A stretch of DNA of 64,000 nt from Candidatus Bathyarchaeota archaeon (GTDB lineage: Archaea > Thermoproteota > Bathyarchaeia > Bathyarchaeales > Bathyarchaeaceae): assembly GCA_029883255.1 (NCBI GenBank), contig JAOUJL010000001.1, positions 1 through 64,000 of the forward strand, in the 5' to 3' direction. The notes beneath the pieces were generated by a model. That model worked only from the letters and a program-made list of their open reading frames with translations. It did not search any database and had not been told where the DNA came from. Positions 16,855 to 25,548 of this stretch are shown here, in pieces. Positions within the stretch are counted from its first letter, which is position 1. Every line of letters begins with the position of its first letter. The position numbers and the translations under genes were made by a program.

Positions 16855-17820
16855 TCATTGGGTGGTGTAGTGTTTGATGCTGCGGATGAGGCTTGGCTTA
16901 TGCTGTCGGACAGCTGTTAAAGCCACGACCAGCATGGCTGAGAAGCTCAGACAAGCATGGATAAAAGCCTGTTTTAAGCCTCTAACTCTCAAGTGGTCTA
17001 GGAGAAGCCATTCTTTGGCTCTGCTGAACACCCTTTCTATGCATACTCGCTTCCGGAAGAGGTTGGCCAGACGCTTAACTCCGTGAACCACGAAGTCACG
17101 TCCAACTTTCAGGGCGTTCTTGATCCTTGAACTTTTCCTGTAAGGTATTACCGCTTCAGCACAATACTGCTTAACCGTTTCCCTAACCTTTGCCGAGTCG
17201 TATTGAGCGTCAGCCAGAACAGTTTTGAAGCTTATGCCTCGACACTTCAGCTTCTGCAGCAACGGCTTAAAGCACAGCTTCTCGTTCACGTTACAGGGCT
17301 CAACAGTGAATGCTAGTGGCAGTTCAGAGCTTGTGCAGCATGCCGTGTGCACCTTATAGCCGAGTATGAATCCTCTTCTTCCCCTTCCAACGCGAGCGTC
17401 GTGGTCGCTTTTCCCTGATCTGTTGTCTAGGCTTCTCTGGCTGTAAGCTTTGATGGCTGTGCTATCCAAAGCAACCACTTCACTTTTTACCGCTCCGTCC
17501 TTCAACAGCTGTTTCAATAGTATAGAGAACACCTTCTCGTACCCATCCCTGCCAAGCCTATGCCTAAACTGGGTGAACAAGCCGTGACTAGGCGTCTCCC
17601 GTCTGAATCCACATGCTCTAGCAATCCGCCTGTTCCTCTTCAGCAGCAACGCAAGCCGCCGATCGCTTGGAACACGCCACAGCTGTTTCAGCAACTGAGC
17701 CTTCAACATAGAAACAGGAGGATAAGGCTTCCTGCCAGGCCCGTCTCCATGATAAAGAGACATCAAAAACCTGCGAATAGAACCTAAATTCAGTGAACCA
17801 AGCACTTGCTTAATGTTCAA
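16855..17820 (-). CDS. Transposase, IS5-like DDE family
   Basis: The 321-residue DDE transposase starts from TTG 17820. An N-terminal region with HGLFTQFRHRLGRDGYEKVF precedes the first catalytic aspartate in VVALDSTAIKAYSQ. The second is in VLADAQYDS and the glutamate is in RVCIERVFSRAKEWL. Full length and all three acidic residues suggest an active enzyme. It is about 85-90 percent identical by eye to the copy at 52945-53892, with one inserted residue in the VVALDST segment. Confidence 0.88.
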   Translation of the reverse strand: MNIKQVLGSLNLGSIRRFLMSLYHGDGPGRKPYPPVSMLKAQLLKQLWRVPSDRRLALLLKRNRRIARACGFRRETPSHGLFTQFRHRLGRDGYEKVFSILLKQLLKDGAVKSEVVALDSTAIKAYSQRSLDNRSGKSDHDARVGRGRRGFILGYKVHTACCTSSELPLAFTVEPCNVNEKLCFKPLLQKLKCRGISFKTVLADAQYDSAKVRETVKQYCAEAVIPYRKSSRIKNALKVGRDFVVHGVKRLANLFRKRVCIERVFSRAKEWLLLDHLRVRGLKQAFIHACLSFSAMLVVALTAVRQHKPSLIRSIKHYTTQ

Positions 17821-17858
17821 AGCTTCTTCCTAACATAAGCTTACCTAAACAACAAATT

Positions 17859-17881
17859 AATTTCTAAACAGCCTAGCGCGC
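17859..17881. repeat. Right terminal inverted repeat of IS copy 1
   Basis: AATTTCTAAACAGCCTAGCG and the following bases pair with the left end at 16659-16681. Confidence 0.8.
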
Positions 17882-18001
17882 AATGCAGTCAATCCCAACA
17901 CTATGATTTAATTAGCAAGTTTTTTTCTTCATCGTAATATTCCTTTTTTGCGTTTGGAAAAGAAAGATAAAGATATACCAGAATACAATACTTTGGATAT
18001 T

Positions 18002-18742
18002 TTATACACCCCTTTCAAGAAGCTTTCCGTATCCACTTATTGGCTTTCTATACTTGGCACTTCTTAGTATGCTCCAAAAAGTAGCTGTGTTGGATGATAT
18101 AACTGGTTTGCCAAGCTCGTCCTCTAGAGACTGCAATATTTCCATCGTACGAAAGTTGGTGCAAGAAATCAGTATACCTTCTGCTTCAGGCGTATTCGCC
18201 TTTTTAGCAAGATCATAAGCGACTTTTGGAGGCAGCACACCCTCTTCGTAGGCGTCCCACATGTTCGAATTCAAATTTTTACATACTGAAAATCCATATC
18301 CCTCAAGAAATGTTTTGAGTCTCTCATCTATTCCGTCTACATAGGGAGTAGCAGTAGATACCTTAGTTACGCCTAGTTCTCTCAGGGCTTCGACGACAGC
18401 AGTGGCTGAGGTTATGGCTGGAATGCCCGCCTCTTTCTCTATATTCTGTGCTATGACCTTGTCGTGGCCGACACCCTTGTAAAAACTCACTGTTGTATCG
18501 GCAAAAACTATGATGTCCACTTTAGAAGCTGCAAGTAGTTTTGCTTCGTAAACCGCTGATCTCTCCATCAACTCTGCCCCCTTAAGCACAGCGTTAAAGT
18601 CTCTTGCTTCTTCGTCTTCTCTCTTTTTGGATTCCATCCTAGTTGTATGGATAGCAAAGTCATCAAATGGTAGAATTCTAATTATTTCTCGTTCAACCAC
18701 AGTATTACGGTATGGACATAACAAACCTACCTTATAAACCAA
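18002..18742 (-). CDS. AMDase/maleate-isomerase-like protein lacking first cysteine
   Basis: This 246-residue protein belongs to the same Asp/Glu racemase superfamily branch as 14178-14912. The second catalytic cysteine is kept (ISCTNFR, C194). The first site reads VFADTTVSF instead of FGCTSGS, so the cysteine is replaced by D82. Arylmalonate decarboxylase also uses only the second cysteine, so a decarboxylase-like, non-racemising mechanism is conceivable. The N-terminal motif also differs (VGLLCPYRNTVVEREI). The gene stands alone; a TTTAAAT box near 18790 is its likely promoter. Confidence 0.72.
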   Translation of the reverse strand: MVYKVGLLCPYRNTVVEREIIRILPFDDFAIHTTRMESKKREDEEARDFNAVLKGAELMERSAVYEAKLLAASKVDIIVFADTTVSFYKGVGHDKVIAQNIEKEAGIPAITSATAVVEALRELGVTKVSTATPYVDGIDERLKTFLEGYGFSVCKNLNSNMWDAYEEGVLPPKVAYDLAKKANTPEAEGILISCTNFRTMEILQSLEDELGKPVISSNTATFWSILRSAKYRKPISGYGKLLERGV

Positions 18743-19374
18743 CCATCATCACCTTCATAGCATAAGCGAGTGTTTTCTCGACGTTAATTATTTAAATCTT
18801 TCTATTGTGCACACTACAAGCACTAGGTTTTACTATGTAAAGTAGGCAGTGTGAAGTGGTGACCGGGATTTAAGAAGTGGGGTTGTGTAGATGCCACAGT
18901 GAATCAAGTATTGAGGGTATGGCAGAGCAAGTCGTACTATCCCATAATTGTGGCTAACAAAAGTCAATATGAAGCCTGAAGAAATAAGTATCGATGTAGT
19001 AAGATCTCTCATGGTTCATGAGGATGTTCTTGGATACGATAGGAAAACTCCCGAAGGCACAACGTGGAGACATCATCGATGTTCTAGATGTGGAAGTGGA
19101 AGTCTATGCCGAAACTAACAACGCCAACTATTGTTGGACTCCAAGTCCAGCATCGCTATTGGTATGCGGAAATAATGTGGACATGATTAGACAAACAGAG
19201 ACAATTTACGATCTAATCGTTCTCGAAAGAATGCTCACTAGACTGCTATCACGTTAAAGCTAAATTTGTGAGATACGTGTTGGAAAAGAACTGAATGGTT
19301 GATGAGGTTTATGAATTCATCCAATTTAGTCCATTAATCGCTCATAGAAATTCTTCAAATATCGGTTAGAAAAC

Positions 19375-19384
19375 ACTTATATGA
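19375..19384 (+). promoter_or_regulatory. TATA-like box before the OCD-family gene
   Basis: ACTTATATGA lies 35 bases before ATG 19419, at the spacing expected for an archaeal promoter with a short leader. Confidence 0.45.
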
Positions 19385-19390
19385 AAAAGA

Positions 19391-19406
19391 TCTGTTATAT
19401 AACAGA
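19391..19406. promoter_or_regulatory. Perfect 16-bp palindrome, likely operator
   Basis: TCTGTTATATAACAGA is its own reverse complement. It sits between the TATA-like box and the start codon of the OCD-family gene, overlapping the predicted transcription start, where a bound regulator would block initiation. Confidence 0.5.
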
Positions 19407-19418
19407 AGGGTTTTCAAA

Positions 19419-20426
19419 ATGACGCTTCTCATAAGAGAAAAGGATGTGATGAGAGTTTTTTCGCCTAAGGATATGATCGAGGCTGTGGAAGACGGCTTTC
19501 GGCAACATGGACTTGGTCTGGCTCAGACTCGACCTCGACGCGAGGTTCGTATACGAGGGAAAGAGCTACGACATGCTGATCCTCGGATAGTTAGGGTTGC
19601 GCAGGGTTTGGCTTTTTTAGAAGAGTCAGGGGTTGTAGTGATTGACCACATCTTTAGTTTTCCGGACCGCGGAACTCCGCCAATGAGGGTTGTAAAGCAT
19701 CTCATCGACGCAGATGAGGGGGGTGTCATTGCCGTTATTGACTCATTAAATCTTCTGGGAATACGTACAGCAGCAGCCAGCGCCGTCGGCGCAAAATTTC
19801 TTTCAAAAAAAGATAGTAAAGTTGCGAGTATAATCGGAACGGGGCGCCAAGGTAGGATTCAACTCAGGTTCCTATTGCAGGTTAGGCCTATCGAGAAAGC
19901 CTATGCTTACGACGTACGTGCATACGCGCGAGATAAATTCTGCGAAGAAATGAGCACAGAACTCGGAATTGATGTGCTATCATCAGAGAAAATTGAACAC
20001 GTTGTCAGAAACGCTGACATCTTGGTTACTGCAACTCCTGCAATAAGTCCCATCGTCAAGGCGGAATGGCTCCTGCCAGGCGTGCATGTCAACATTATCG
20101 GTGCAGATGCCCCTCCTAAAATTGAACTTGAGGGAGCTGCCCTAAAGAGAGCGGACAAACTGGTGATCGCTGCAGAAGATTGTTTCACGGCAGGGCAAAT
20201 GCGAATACCAATAGAGGAAGGCCTCATTGGCGAGAATGACATCTATGGGACTATTGGAGAGATCGTCGCAGGAATCAAGGCAGGAAGAGAAAGGAAGAAT
20301 GAGATTACGGTCTTTCATTCTCCCGGGTTGACCCTGCAAGACGCCGCAGCAGCGTATAGGGTCTACATCAGAGCGAAAGAACTTGGTCTTGGTGTTGATG
20401 TCCCGGATCCGTTTTTGTTAAGCTAG
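19419..20426 (+). CDS. Ornithine cyclodeaminase/mu-crystallin family protein
   Basis: The 335-residue protein has the OCD/mu-crystallin layout: LLIREKDVMRVFSPKDMIEAVEDGF at the start, an arginine-rich substrate region near 30-50 and a Rossmann site IIGTGRQGRIQLRFL near 138-152. Family members deaminate ornithine to proline, reduce ketimines such as pyrroline-2-carboxylate, or act as alanine dehydrogenases. The specificity cannot be read. A 16-bp palindrome and TATA-like box precede it, so it is probably regulated by a dedicated factor. Flanking racemase-like and deacylase genes suggest that an imino or D-amino acid is processed. Confidence 0.85.
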   Translation: MTLLIREKDVMRVFSPKDMIEAVEDGFRQHGLGLAQTRPRREVRIRGKELRHADPRIVRVAQGLAFLEESGVVVIDHIFSFPDRGTPPMRVVKHLIDADEGGVIAVIDSLNLLGIRTAAASAVGAKFLSKKDSKVASIIGTGRQGRIQLRFLLQVRPIEKAYAYDVRAYARDKFCEEMSTELGIDVLSSEKIEHVVRNADILVTATPAISPIVKAEWLLPGVHVNIIGADAPPKIELEGAALKRADKLVIAAEDCFTAGQMRIPIEEGLIGENDIYGTIGEIVAGIKAGRERKNEITVFHSPGLTLQDAAAAYRVYIRAKELGLGVDVPDPFLLS

Positions 20427-20574
20427 TCGTCAAAACGACATGAGAGATTGCAAAGCGAACGACGTACTCAAGACAAAAAAACCCTAACCTTTGCTAAGTT
20501 AGATTTACTTCTAACAAGTAAACATTAAATGATAGGTTGAAACTAGTTATGCGACTATTTATCAAATAAAATGT

Positions 20575-21294
20575 CTATAGCTGAGTGAGTAGCCGTCCAT
20601 ACCCCATGATCTTCTCTTTTACCTCAGCGATTCTGAGCATCATCCAGATCGTAGCTTGATTGCTTGAAATCACTGGCTTATTAATATCACGCTCTAGAAA
20701 CTGAAGTATTTCAATTGATCGGAGATCAGTGCAACTTATGAAGATACCGTCAGCCTTTGGTCTATACACGTCTTTCGCAAGTCTGTACACGCGCTCTGAT
20801 GGTACATCAGCTGTTTCCGGCCCGAGGCAACTAAGCCCCTTTATTGATAACACCTCGAATCCGTGGGCTTCTAGGAACTCCTTCTCCTTCTCATTTAGCC
20901 ACTCTTTATATGGAGTCGCCACAGACAACCTGACAATTCCAAGTTCTTTTAGTGCTTCTAAGACGGCTGTCGATGTTGTAGTGGCCTTAATGTGGGCGGA
21001 GTCCTCGATTTTTCCTATGATCTCTTTATCGTAGCCGGGACCCTTCACTAGGCTTCCCGTTGTACATCCGAAGGCTATCACATCGACTTCAGCGTCCGCC
21101 AGTTCGATGGCTACCTTGGGAACATCTTCAATCATCCTTGTCAATTGCTCTAGAGTATCTTCTACCTGCCTAATCCTAGAGAAGTGCAGAGATACTCCTT
21201 CAGGAGCCAACCTGTAGAGCTCAGGTTCCATTGTCTTATTTACTGAAGGAACCATTATCCCCAACCTCGCTCTCCAACCAGCCATATCAGACAC
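20575..21294 (-). CDS. Maleate isomerase/arylmalonate decarboxylase-like protein
   Basis: This is the third family member in 7 kb, and the one closest to 14178-14912. WRARLGIMVPSVNKTMEPEL opens the protein; FGCTTGS (C77) and ISCTDLR (C188) supply both cysteines. At 239 residues it has the normal length, so it is probably an active isomerase or racemase. It is divergent from the AstE-like deacylase gene across a 71-base gap. Three paralogues so close together imply related but different substrates. Confidence 0.8.
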   Translation of the reverse strand: MSDMAGWRARLGIMVPSVNKTMEPELYRLAPEGVSLHFSRIRQVEDTLEQLTRMIEDVPKVAIELADAEVDVIAFGCTTGSLVKGPGYDKEIIGKIEDSAHIKATTTSTAVLEALKELGIVRLSVATPYKEWLNEKEKEFLEAHGFEVLSIKGLSCLGPETADVPSERVYRLAKDVYRPKADGIFISCTDLRSIEILQFLERDINKPVISSNQATIWMMLRIAEVKEKIMGYGRLLTQL

Positions 21295-21365
21295 ATCTTA
21301 ACTAGAGATCAGATTCTGATAAAATTTATATTATTTTCTATCTTTGAAGTAGCAGGCGAACACAT

Positions 21366-22355
21366 ATGCCTAAAGCAATAAAAGTTGGAGATATTGTGGC
21401 TAACAGTTGTGAAAGAAAATTCGGATTCTTCAAAATGGGTGAAGACATAAACATCGTTGAAGTCCCCCTCGCAATAATCAATGGCTGCAAAGAAGGCCCA
21501 ACGCTGTGTTTGACGGCTGGAACACACGGATGTGAATATGCCGGAATCGCAGCTGTAGTAAGAGTTTGTAGTAACATTAGCCCAACGGAACTTAGTGGTA
21601 AAATAATCGCCGTTCCAGTAGTAAATACACCTGGCTTTCGACAGAGGACCTCCTACGTTAACCCGGTGGACAAACTAAACATAGCTGAGGTGTACCCCGG
21701 GAAACCAGAGGGTTCCCTGAGTCAAATAATTGCTCACACCATACTTGAAGAGGTAATAACGAAAGCAGACTACTACATAGACTGCCACAGCGGTGATGTA
21801 GATGAAAGATTGATCGAGAACACATACTATTACAGGTGTGGTAATGAAAAAGTGGACAATGCTTCATACGCTCTATGCAGAGCTTTCGGCTTCAAGCACA
21901 TTGTCTTGGTGAATGATGTACCAGCATATCCACATTTTAAAGAAGTTTGCCGAAAAGGAATTCCGATGATTCAGTCTGAGTGCGGAGGTCTTGGAATACT
22001 CAAGGAAAGTGATATCGCTAATTACGTTAAGGGGATAACAAATGTCATGAAGTTTCTACATATGATAGATGGTGAACCAAGCATGCAAGTTGAGCAAAAA
22101 ATCGTTACAAGGGAGTTCTACGTCAAAGTCGCCAACACTGGTATATTCTATCCAAGAGTTGATCTTGGAGAAAATGTAAGAAAAGGACAAGTTGTCGGTG
22201 AAGTTGGAAACCTGCAAGGTGAAACCGTTGAGAAGTTGCTAGCAACACAGGACGGCGTGATACGGAAAATGTATACTCGCCACGTGGTGAACCCAGGAGA
22301 AATCGTTATGGTTGGATATGTCTCACCAAAACATGCTCCACAACTCGAAGGATAA
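21366..22355 (+). CDS. Succinylglutamate desuccinylase/aspartoacylase-like deacylase
   Basis: This is a zinc carboxypeptidase-fold (M14-like) deacylase of the AstE/AspA family. The zinc ligands appear as GTHGCE (H54, E57) and IDCHSGD (H141). A glutamate in IQSECGG is a candidate catalytic base. The C-terminal part (FYPRVDLGENVRKGQVVGEV and following) is a biotinyl/lipoyl-like barrel common in this family. Such enzymes remove N-acyl groups from amino acids or open related amides. Placed before the SucCD pair and beside racemase-like genes, it could release a free amino acid for oxidation. The gap to sucC-like 22419 is 63 bases. Confidence 0.82.
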   Translation: MPKAIKVGDIVANSCERKFGFFKMGEDINIVEVPLAIINGCKEGPTLCLTAGTHGCEYAGIAAVVRVCSNISPTELSGKIIAVPVVNTPGFRQRTSYVNPVDKLNIAEVYPGKPEGSLSQIIAHTILEEVITKADYYIDCHSGDVDERLIENTYYYRCGNEKVDNASYALCRAFGFKHIVLVNDVPAYPHFKEVCRKGIPMIQSECGGLGILKESDIANYVKGITNVMKFLHMIDGEPSMQVEQKIVTREFYVKVANTGIFYPRVDLGENVRKGQVVGEVGNLQGETVEKLLATQDGVIRKMYTRHVVNPGEIVMVGYVSPKHAPQLEG

Positions 22356-22418
22356 AAACGCTAATAATCGGCGAAATTTTTATCTTTTCGGCTGATTCAA
22401 TCTTTAGAGGTTGAATAA

Positions 22419-23576
22419 ATGAGAATGTTTGAGTTTCAAGCTAAAAGAGTTTTCAGGGAGGAAGGAATTCCAGTACCCAAAGGTGAACTTGCAACTAACG
22501 CGGTAGAAGTTGAGCAAATAGCAAGGGAGTTGGGAGGACCTGTTGCGTTAAAAGCGCAGGTGCTTGTGGGTGGAAGAGGTTTAACCGGAGGAGTAAAATT
22601 TGCAGATAATGTCGAGGAAGCGAGGATGGCAGCTGAGAGAATCCTCAGCTCCAAGATGAAGGGTGAGAATGTTCGAAGAGTGCTGGTTGAGGAAAAGATG
22701 GAGATAAAGAATGAACTGTATGTGGGAGTAACGATTGATCAGGAGGCGAGGGCTCCAATTGTCGTAGCAACCTCTGAGGGAGGTGTAGAAATTGAGCTGG
22801 TTTCTGAGAAGTCCCCTGAGAAGATAGTCAAGAGGAAAATAGACGTTTTTAAGGGTCTGTCGGAGCATGAAGCGAGGAGTATAGCGAAAAATATCGGGCT
22901 TGATCATAGAAAAGCGCTCTCTTTTTCGTCAGTTCTTAGGAATCTATATGGCATATTTGAAAAGTATGATGCAGAGCTTGTCGAGATCAACCCCCTTGCA
23001 CTGACCGTGAACGATAAGTTCGTTGCGGTCGACGCAAAGTTAAACTTGGATGATAGAGCTGCGTTTAGGCATAAAGACCTCATATGCTGTCTGGGAGAAG
23101 AGTCCATCAAGCCTACAGAGGGCCCTAATTTCCGTGAATATCTTGCAAAAGAGGCTGACATTTCATCTTATGTTGAGCTCGATGGCAACATTGGAATCAT
23201 ATCTGATGGTGCTGGCACTGGGATGCTTGCCCTAGACTTGGTTGAGCAGTATGGTGGAAGACCAGCAGATTTTTGCGAGCTTGGAGGATTTATGGACGCT
23301 GACATGATGAGGAGTGCACTTAACATTGTATCATCAAATCCAAATGTCAAAGTAATACTGATAACTCTAATCGGAGGACTTACGAGAATGGATGAAATGG
23401 CCGAGGGAATAGCCAAGTTTATAGAAGAAAAGAAGACTACGATTCCAATTGTAGTGAGGCTGACAGGCACATCAGAGGAAGAAGGAAGACGAATACTTAA
23501 GAATACTGGAATCAATTCTTTTGACGATATGTACGATTCGATTGGAAAGGCTGTGAAATTGGCAGGGGAAAACTGA
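22419..23576 (+). CDS. sucC: ADP-forming succinyl-CoA ligase-like beta subunit, copy 1
   Basis: The 385-residue beta subunit contains the ATP-grasp domain (FEFQAKRVFREEGIPVPKGE at the start, LKAQVLVGGRGLTGGVKFA) and the C-terminal CoA-ligase flavodoxin-like domain with IGIISDGAGTGMLALDL. Together with the alpha subunit it converts an acyl-CoA, ADP and phosphate to acid, CoA and ATP. SucCD, malate-CoA ligase and other ADP-forming ligases share this form, so succinyl-CoA is the default but not proven substrate. The alpha gene follows with one base between. A second pair is at 38438-40449. Confidence 0.85.
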   Translation: MRMFEFQAKRVFREEGIPVPKGELATNAVEVEQIARELGGPVALKAQVLVGGRGLTGGVKFADNVEEARMAAERILSSKMKGENVRRVLVEEKMEIKNELYVGVTIDQEARAPIVVATSEGGVEIELVSEKSPEKIVKRKIDVFKGLSEHEARSIAKNIGLDHRKALSFSSVLRNLYGIFEKYDAELVEINPLALTVNDKFVAVDAKLNLDDRAAFRHKDLICCLGEESIKPTEGPNFREYLAKEADISSYVELDGNIGIISDGAGTGMLALDLVEQYGGRPADFCELGGFMDADMMRSALNIVSSNPNVKVILITLIGGLTRMDEMAEGIAKFIEEKKTTIPIVVRLTGTSEEEGRRILKNTGINSFDDMYDSIGKAVKLAGEN

Positions 23577-23577
23577 G

Positions 23578-24444
23578 TTGGCAATTCTGGTCGACAAAGA
23601 TACAAGAGTCCTTGTTCAAGGGATTACGGGTCAGGTAGGATCCTTCCAGACGAAGATAATGCTGAATTATGGAACAAAGATAGTGGCAGGCGTCACCCCA
23701 GGCAAAGGAGGGCTATACGTGCATGAGATTCCCGTTTACGATCTTATCGAAGAAGCAGTTGATGAACACGATGTCGACGTTGCCCTCAGTTTCGTTCCAG
23801 GCCGTTACGCTGCGGATGCAGCCTTTGAGGCTGTCGAGGCGCACGTAGATCTAGTAGTCATACTGGCTGCGGAAATACCGAACATAGACTTTATGAAGGT
23901 AATTAGGGTTGCAGATGAACAGAGAGTTCTAGTCCTTGGTCCGGATACTCCTGGGGCCATCTCGCCTGGAAAATCGAAAGTTGGTGTACATCCGAACAGG
24001 ATGTTCACCGAGGGGAACATTGGTGTACTTTCCAAGAGTGGAGCACTCGCCTATGAGACGTGTAAGGTGCTTACGGAACACGGTATAGGTCAGTCTACGG
24101 TTGTAGGCATTGGAGGAGGACCAATTTGGGGTCTCACACAGACCGATATCTTGGAGATGTTTGAAAAGGATGAAGAAACCGCTGCTGTGGTTCTTCTGGG
24201 TGAAATCGGTGGGACGATGGAGGAAACCGCTGCTGAGTACATAGGAAAGAAAATGACGAAGCCCGTAGTTGCTTTAATCGTCGGTCGATCGGCACCAGAG
24301 GGAAAGAGAATGGGGCATGCAGGGGCAATCATAAAACGCGGTAAAGGCACCGCCGCTGACAAGATAAAGGCTCTGAAAGACGCTGGAGCGTTAATCGCAA
24401 AGTCACCTAAGGAGATACCTCAACTGATAAGTTCGGTCGTTTAG
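23578..24444 (+). CDS. sucD: ADP-forming succinyl-CoA ligase-like alpha subunit, copy 1
   Basis: This alpha subunit starts at TTG 23578 with a CoA-binding Rossmann domain (VLVQGITGQVGSFQTKIML), then GVTPGKGGLYVHEIPVYD. The phosphohistidine site is GKRMGHAGAI, H247. All expected motifs are intact at 288 residues. It is co-transcribed with the beta subunit. Its last 38 bases overlap the convergent end of the aspartate racemase gene, an unusually tight tail-to-tail arrangement. Confidence 0.87.
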   Translation: MAILVDKDTRVLVQGITGQVGSFQTKIMLNYGTKIVAGVTPGKGGLYVHEIPVYDLIEEAVDEHDVDVALSFVPGRYAADAAFEAVEAHVDLVVILAAEIPNIDFMKVIRVADEQRVLVLGPDTPGAISPGKSKVGVHPNRMFTEGNIGVLSKSGALAYETCKVLTEHGIGQSTVVGIGGGPIWGLTQTDILEMFEKDEETAAVVLLGEIGGTMEETAAEYIGKKMTKPVVALIVGRSAPEGKRMGHAGAIIKRGKGTAADKIKALKDAGALIAKSPKEIPQLISSVV

Positions 24445-25150
24445 AAGAGGATACTGCCACGGCTGTTTCGGCTAAGATTTGTAAAGGATCAACTACAGGT
24501 ACGGGTATGTCCTCGCTTTTGAGTACTAGGGATACTTCTGTGCATCCGCAAATAATTATCTCCGCCCCTTCCTCAATAAGGTGGGTAGCTACCTTGGCTA
24601 TGATCTCCTTGCCTTCGAGAATTCGCCCAGCTTTTACGTTGCCGTATATAGCTTCCATGACGTTATCTTTAAGCTTCTCCGGTGGGTAAATCAACTCAAC
24701 ACCGCTCTTCTCCAGTGCTCGGTTGTATATTCCAGCCCTAACGGTTCCGGTTGTGCCGATAAGGCCAACCTTCTTCACGTGGGGAAATCTCCCCTTTATT
24801 GTTTGTGTGGTTAACTCCACCATATTCAGGATGGGAATCCCCACGCTTCTCTTCAGTTTCTCATAGTAATAATGGGCAGTGTTGCAAGGAATAATAATTA
24901 AATCTACTCCAGCCTTTTCTAAATTCTTTGCTGTCTTCGTCATCTCGGGGAGGGGGCTAGGTCCTCCACCTATTATCGCCGCTGTCCTGTCAGGTATTTT
25001 CGGGTTACTATCTATAATCACCCTTATGTGATCTTGATCCTTCTCAGCTGGGGTTGCTCTAACGATTCTTTTGAACAAATCTGCGGTAGCTTCGGGCCCC
25101 ATTCCTCCAAGTATCCCGATAACTCTCTCTTCCAAATATATCACTTCCAC
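24407..25150 (-). CDS. Aspartate/glutamate racemase family protein
   Basis: This 247-residue cofactor-independent racemase has GILGGMGPEAT near the start. The two catalytic cysteines lie in IPCNTAHYYYEKL (C89) and IICGCTE (C203), the hallmark pair of aspartate racemases. It would interconvert D- and L-aspartate or a relative. It is a different branch from the three AMDase-like proteins upstream. The start may be the ATG at 25150 or a later in-frame codon before ERVIGILGG. The gene ends inside the tail of the ligase alpha gene. Confidence 0.85.
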   Translation of the reverse strand: MEVIYLEERVIGILGGMGPEATADLFKRIVRATPAEKDQDHIRVIIDSNPKIPDRTAAIIGGGPSPLPEMTKTAKNLEKAGVDLIIIPCNTAHYYYEKLKRSVGIPILNMVELTTQTIKGRFPHVKKVGLIGTTGTVRAGIYNRALEKSGVELIYPPEKLKDNVMEAIYGNVKAGRILEGKEIIAKVATHLIEEGAEIIICGCTEVSLVLKSEDIPVPVVDPLQILAETAVAVSSSKRPNLSVEVSP

Positions 25151-25190
25151 TTTACTTAAAATAATAGATTACATATATTTTCTTTCACTT

Positions 25191-25202
25191 AAAGCGCGCT
25201 TT
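25191..25202. repeat. Short GC-alternating palindrome
   Basis: AAAGCGCGCTTT is a perfect 12-base palindrome in the gap between the racemase and zinc-ribbon genes. The GC core is shorter than in most copies. Confidence 0.5.
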
Positions 25203-25334
25203 GGTAACTCTGTTCTCACAGAGAACCCAAACAAAGTTATGGTTGACTACTTCAGATTTTTCGCGCCCTCAAAGTCTTCACAACATGAAGTTCCCTATCG
25301 AAACTGTTAAGTGAACGACCATAGAGTTGAAGTC

Positions 25335-25541
25335 ATGACTAAGCCGAAAATTGTTACGTGCCCGAACTGTGGAGCTGTTATGGTTAAAAGAAGTAGAGCT
25401 GGAAAAGGTTTTCGAGTAGGGATTATTTATGAATGCCCTAACAGCGATTGTCCTATTATAGATTTGAGGGTTCGCTACGGACGCGGAAAAAGTGGCAACC
25501 CAAAAAGCGTCAGGGTAATGAGAGATTCAACTTTTAAATAA
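25335..25541 (+). CDS. Small zinc-ribbon protein
   Basis: A 68-residue basic protein has one CPNC pair near residues 9-12 and a second C-P-x5-C pair near 34-41, a single zinc ribbon. An alternative start at 25311 adds eight residues; MTKPKIVTCPNCG is the more usual opening for such proteins. The function is unknown; the C-terminal RGKSGNPKSVRV is positively charged and could touch nucleic acid. It is convergent with the Kor operon, eight bases from its last gene. Confidence 0.6.
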   Translation: MTKPKIVTCPNCGAVMVKRSRAGKGFRVGIIYECPNSDCPIIDLRVRYGRGKSGNPKSVRVMRDSTFK

Positions 25542-25548
25542 CTATTCT

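Larger units (their letters stand above)
16659..17881 (-). mobile_element. IS5-like insertion sequence, copy 1
   Basis: A 1.22-kb element bounded by imperfect inverted repeats, GCGCGCTAGCCTGTTTAGAA at the left and its complement at the right, encodes one transposase. A near copy lies at 52752-53968. The outer GCGCGCTAG on both sides can be read either as part of the ends or as a target palindrome with CTAG duplicated on insertion. Confidence 0.85.
18743..19418. other. Intergenic region with doubtful short frames
   Basis: The 676 bases between the isomerase-like gene and the OCD-family gene include a 79-codon plus-strand frame at 19018-19257. Its composition is unremarkable and I recognise no family. 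An overlapping 49-codon frame from 18970 ends in CSRCGSGSLC. Neither has a clear ribosome-binding site. I treat the stretch as non-coding or degraded, with promoter elements of both neighbours at its ends. Confidence 0.35.

Noticed and set aside
19018..19257. A 79-codon plus-strand open frame
   Set aside because: No family resemblance, no ribosome-binding site and competing frames; it could be chance.
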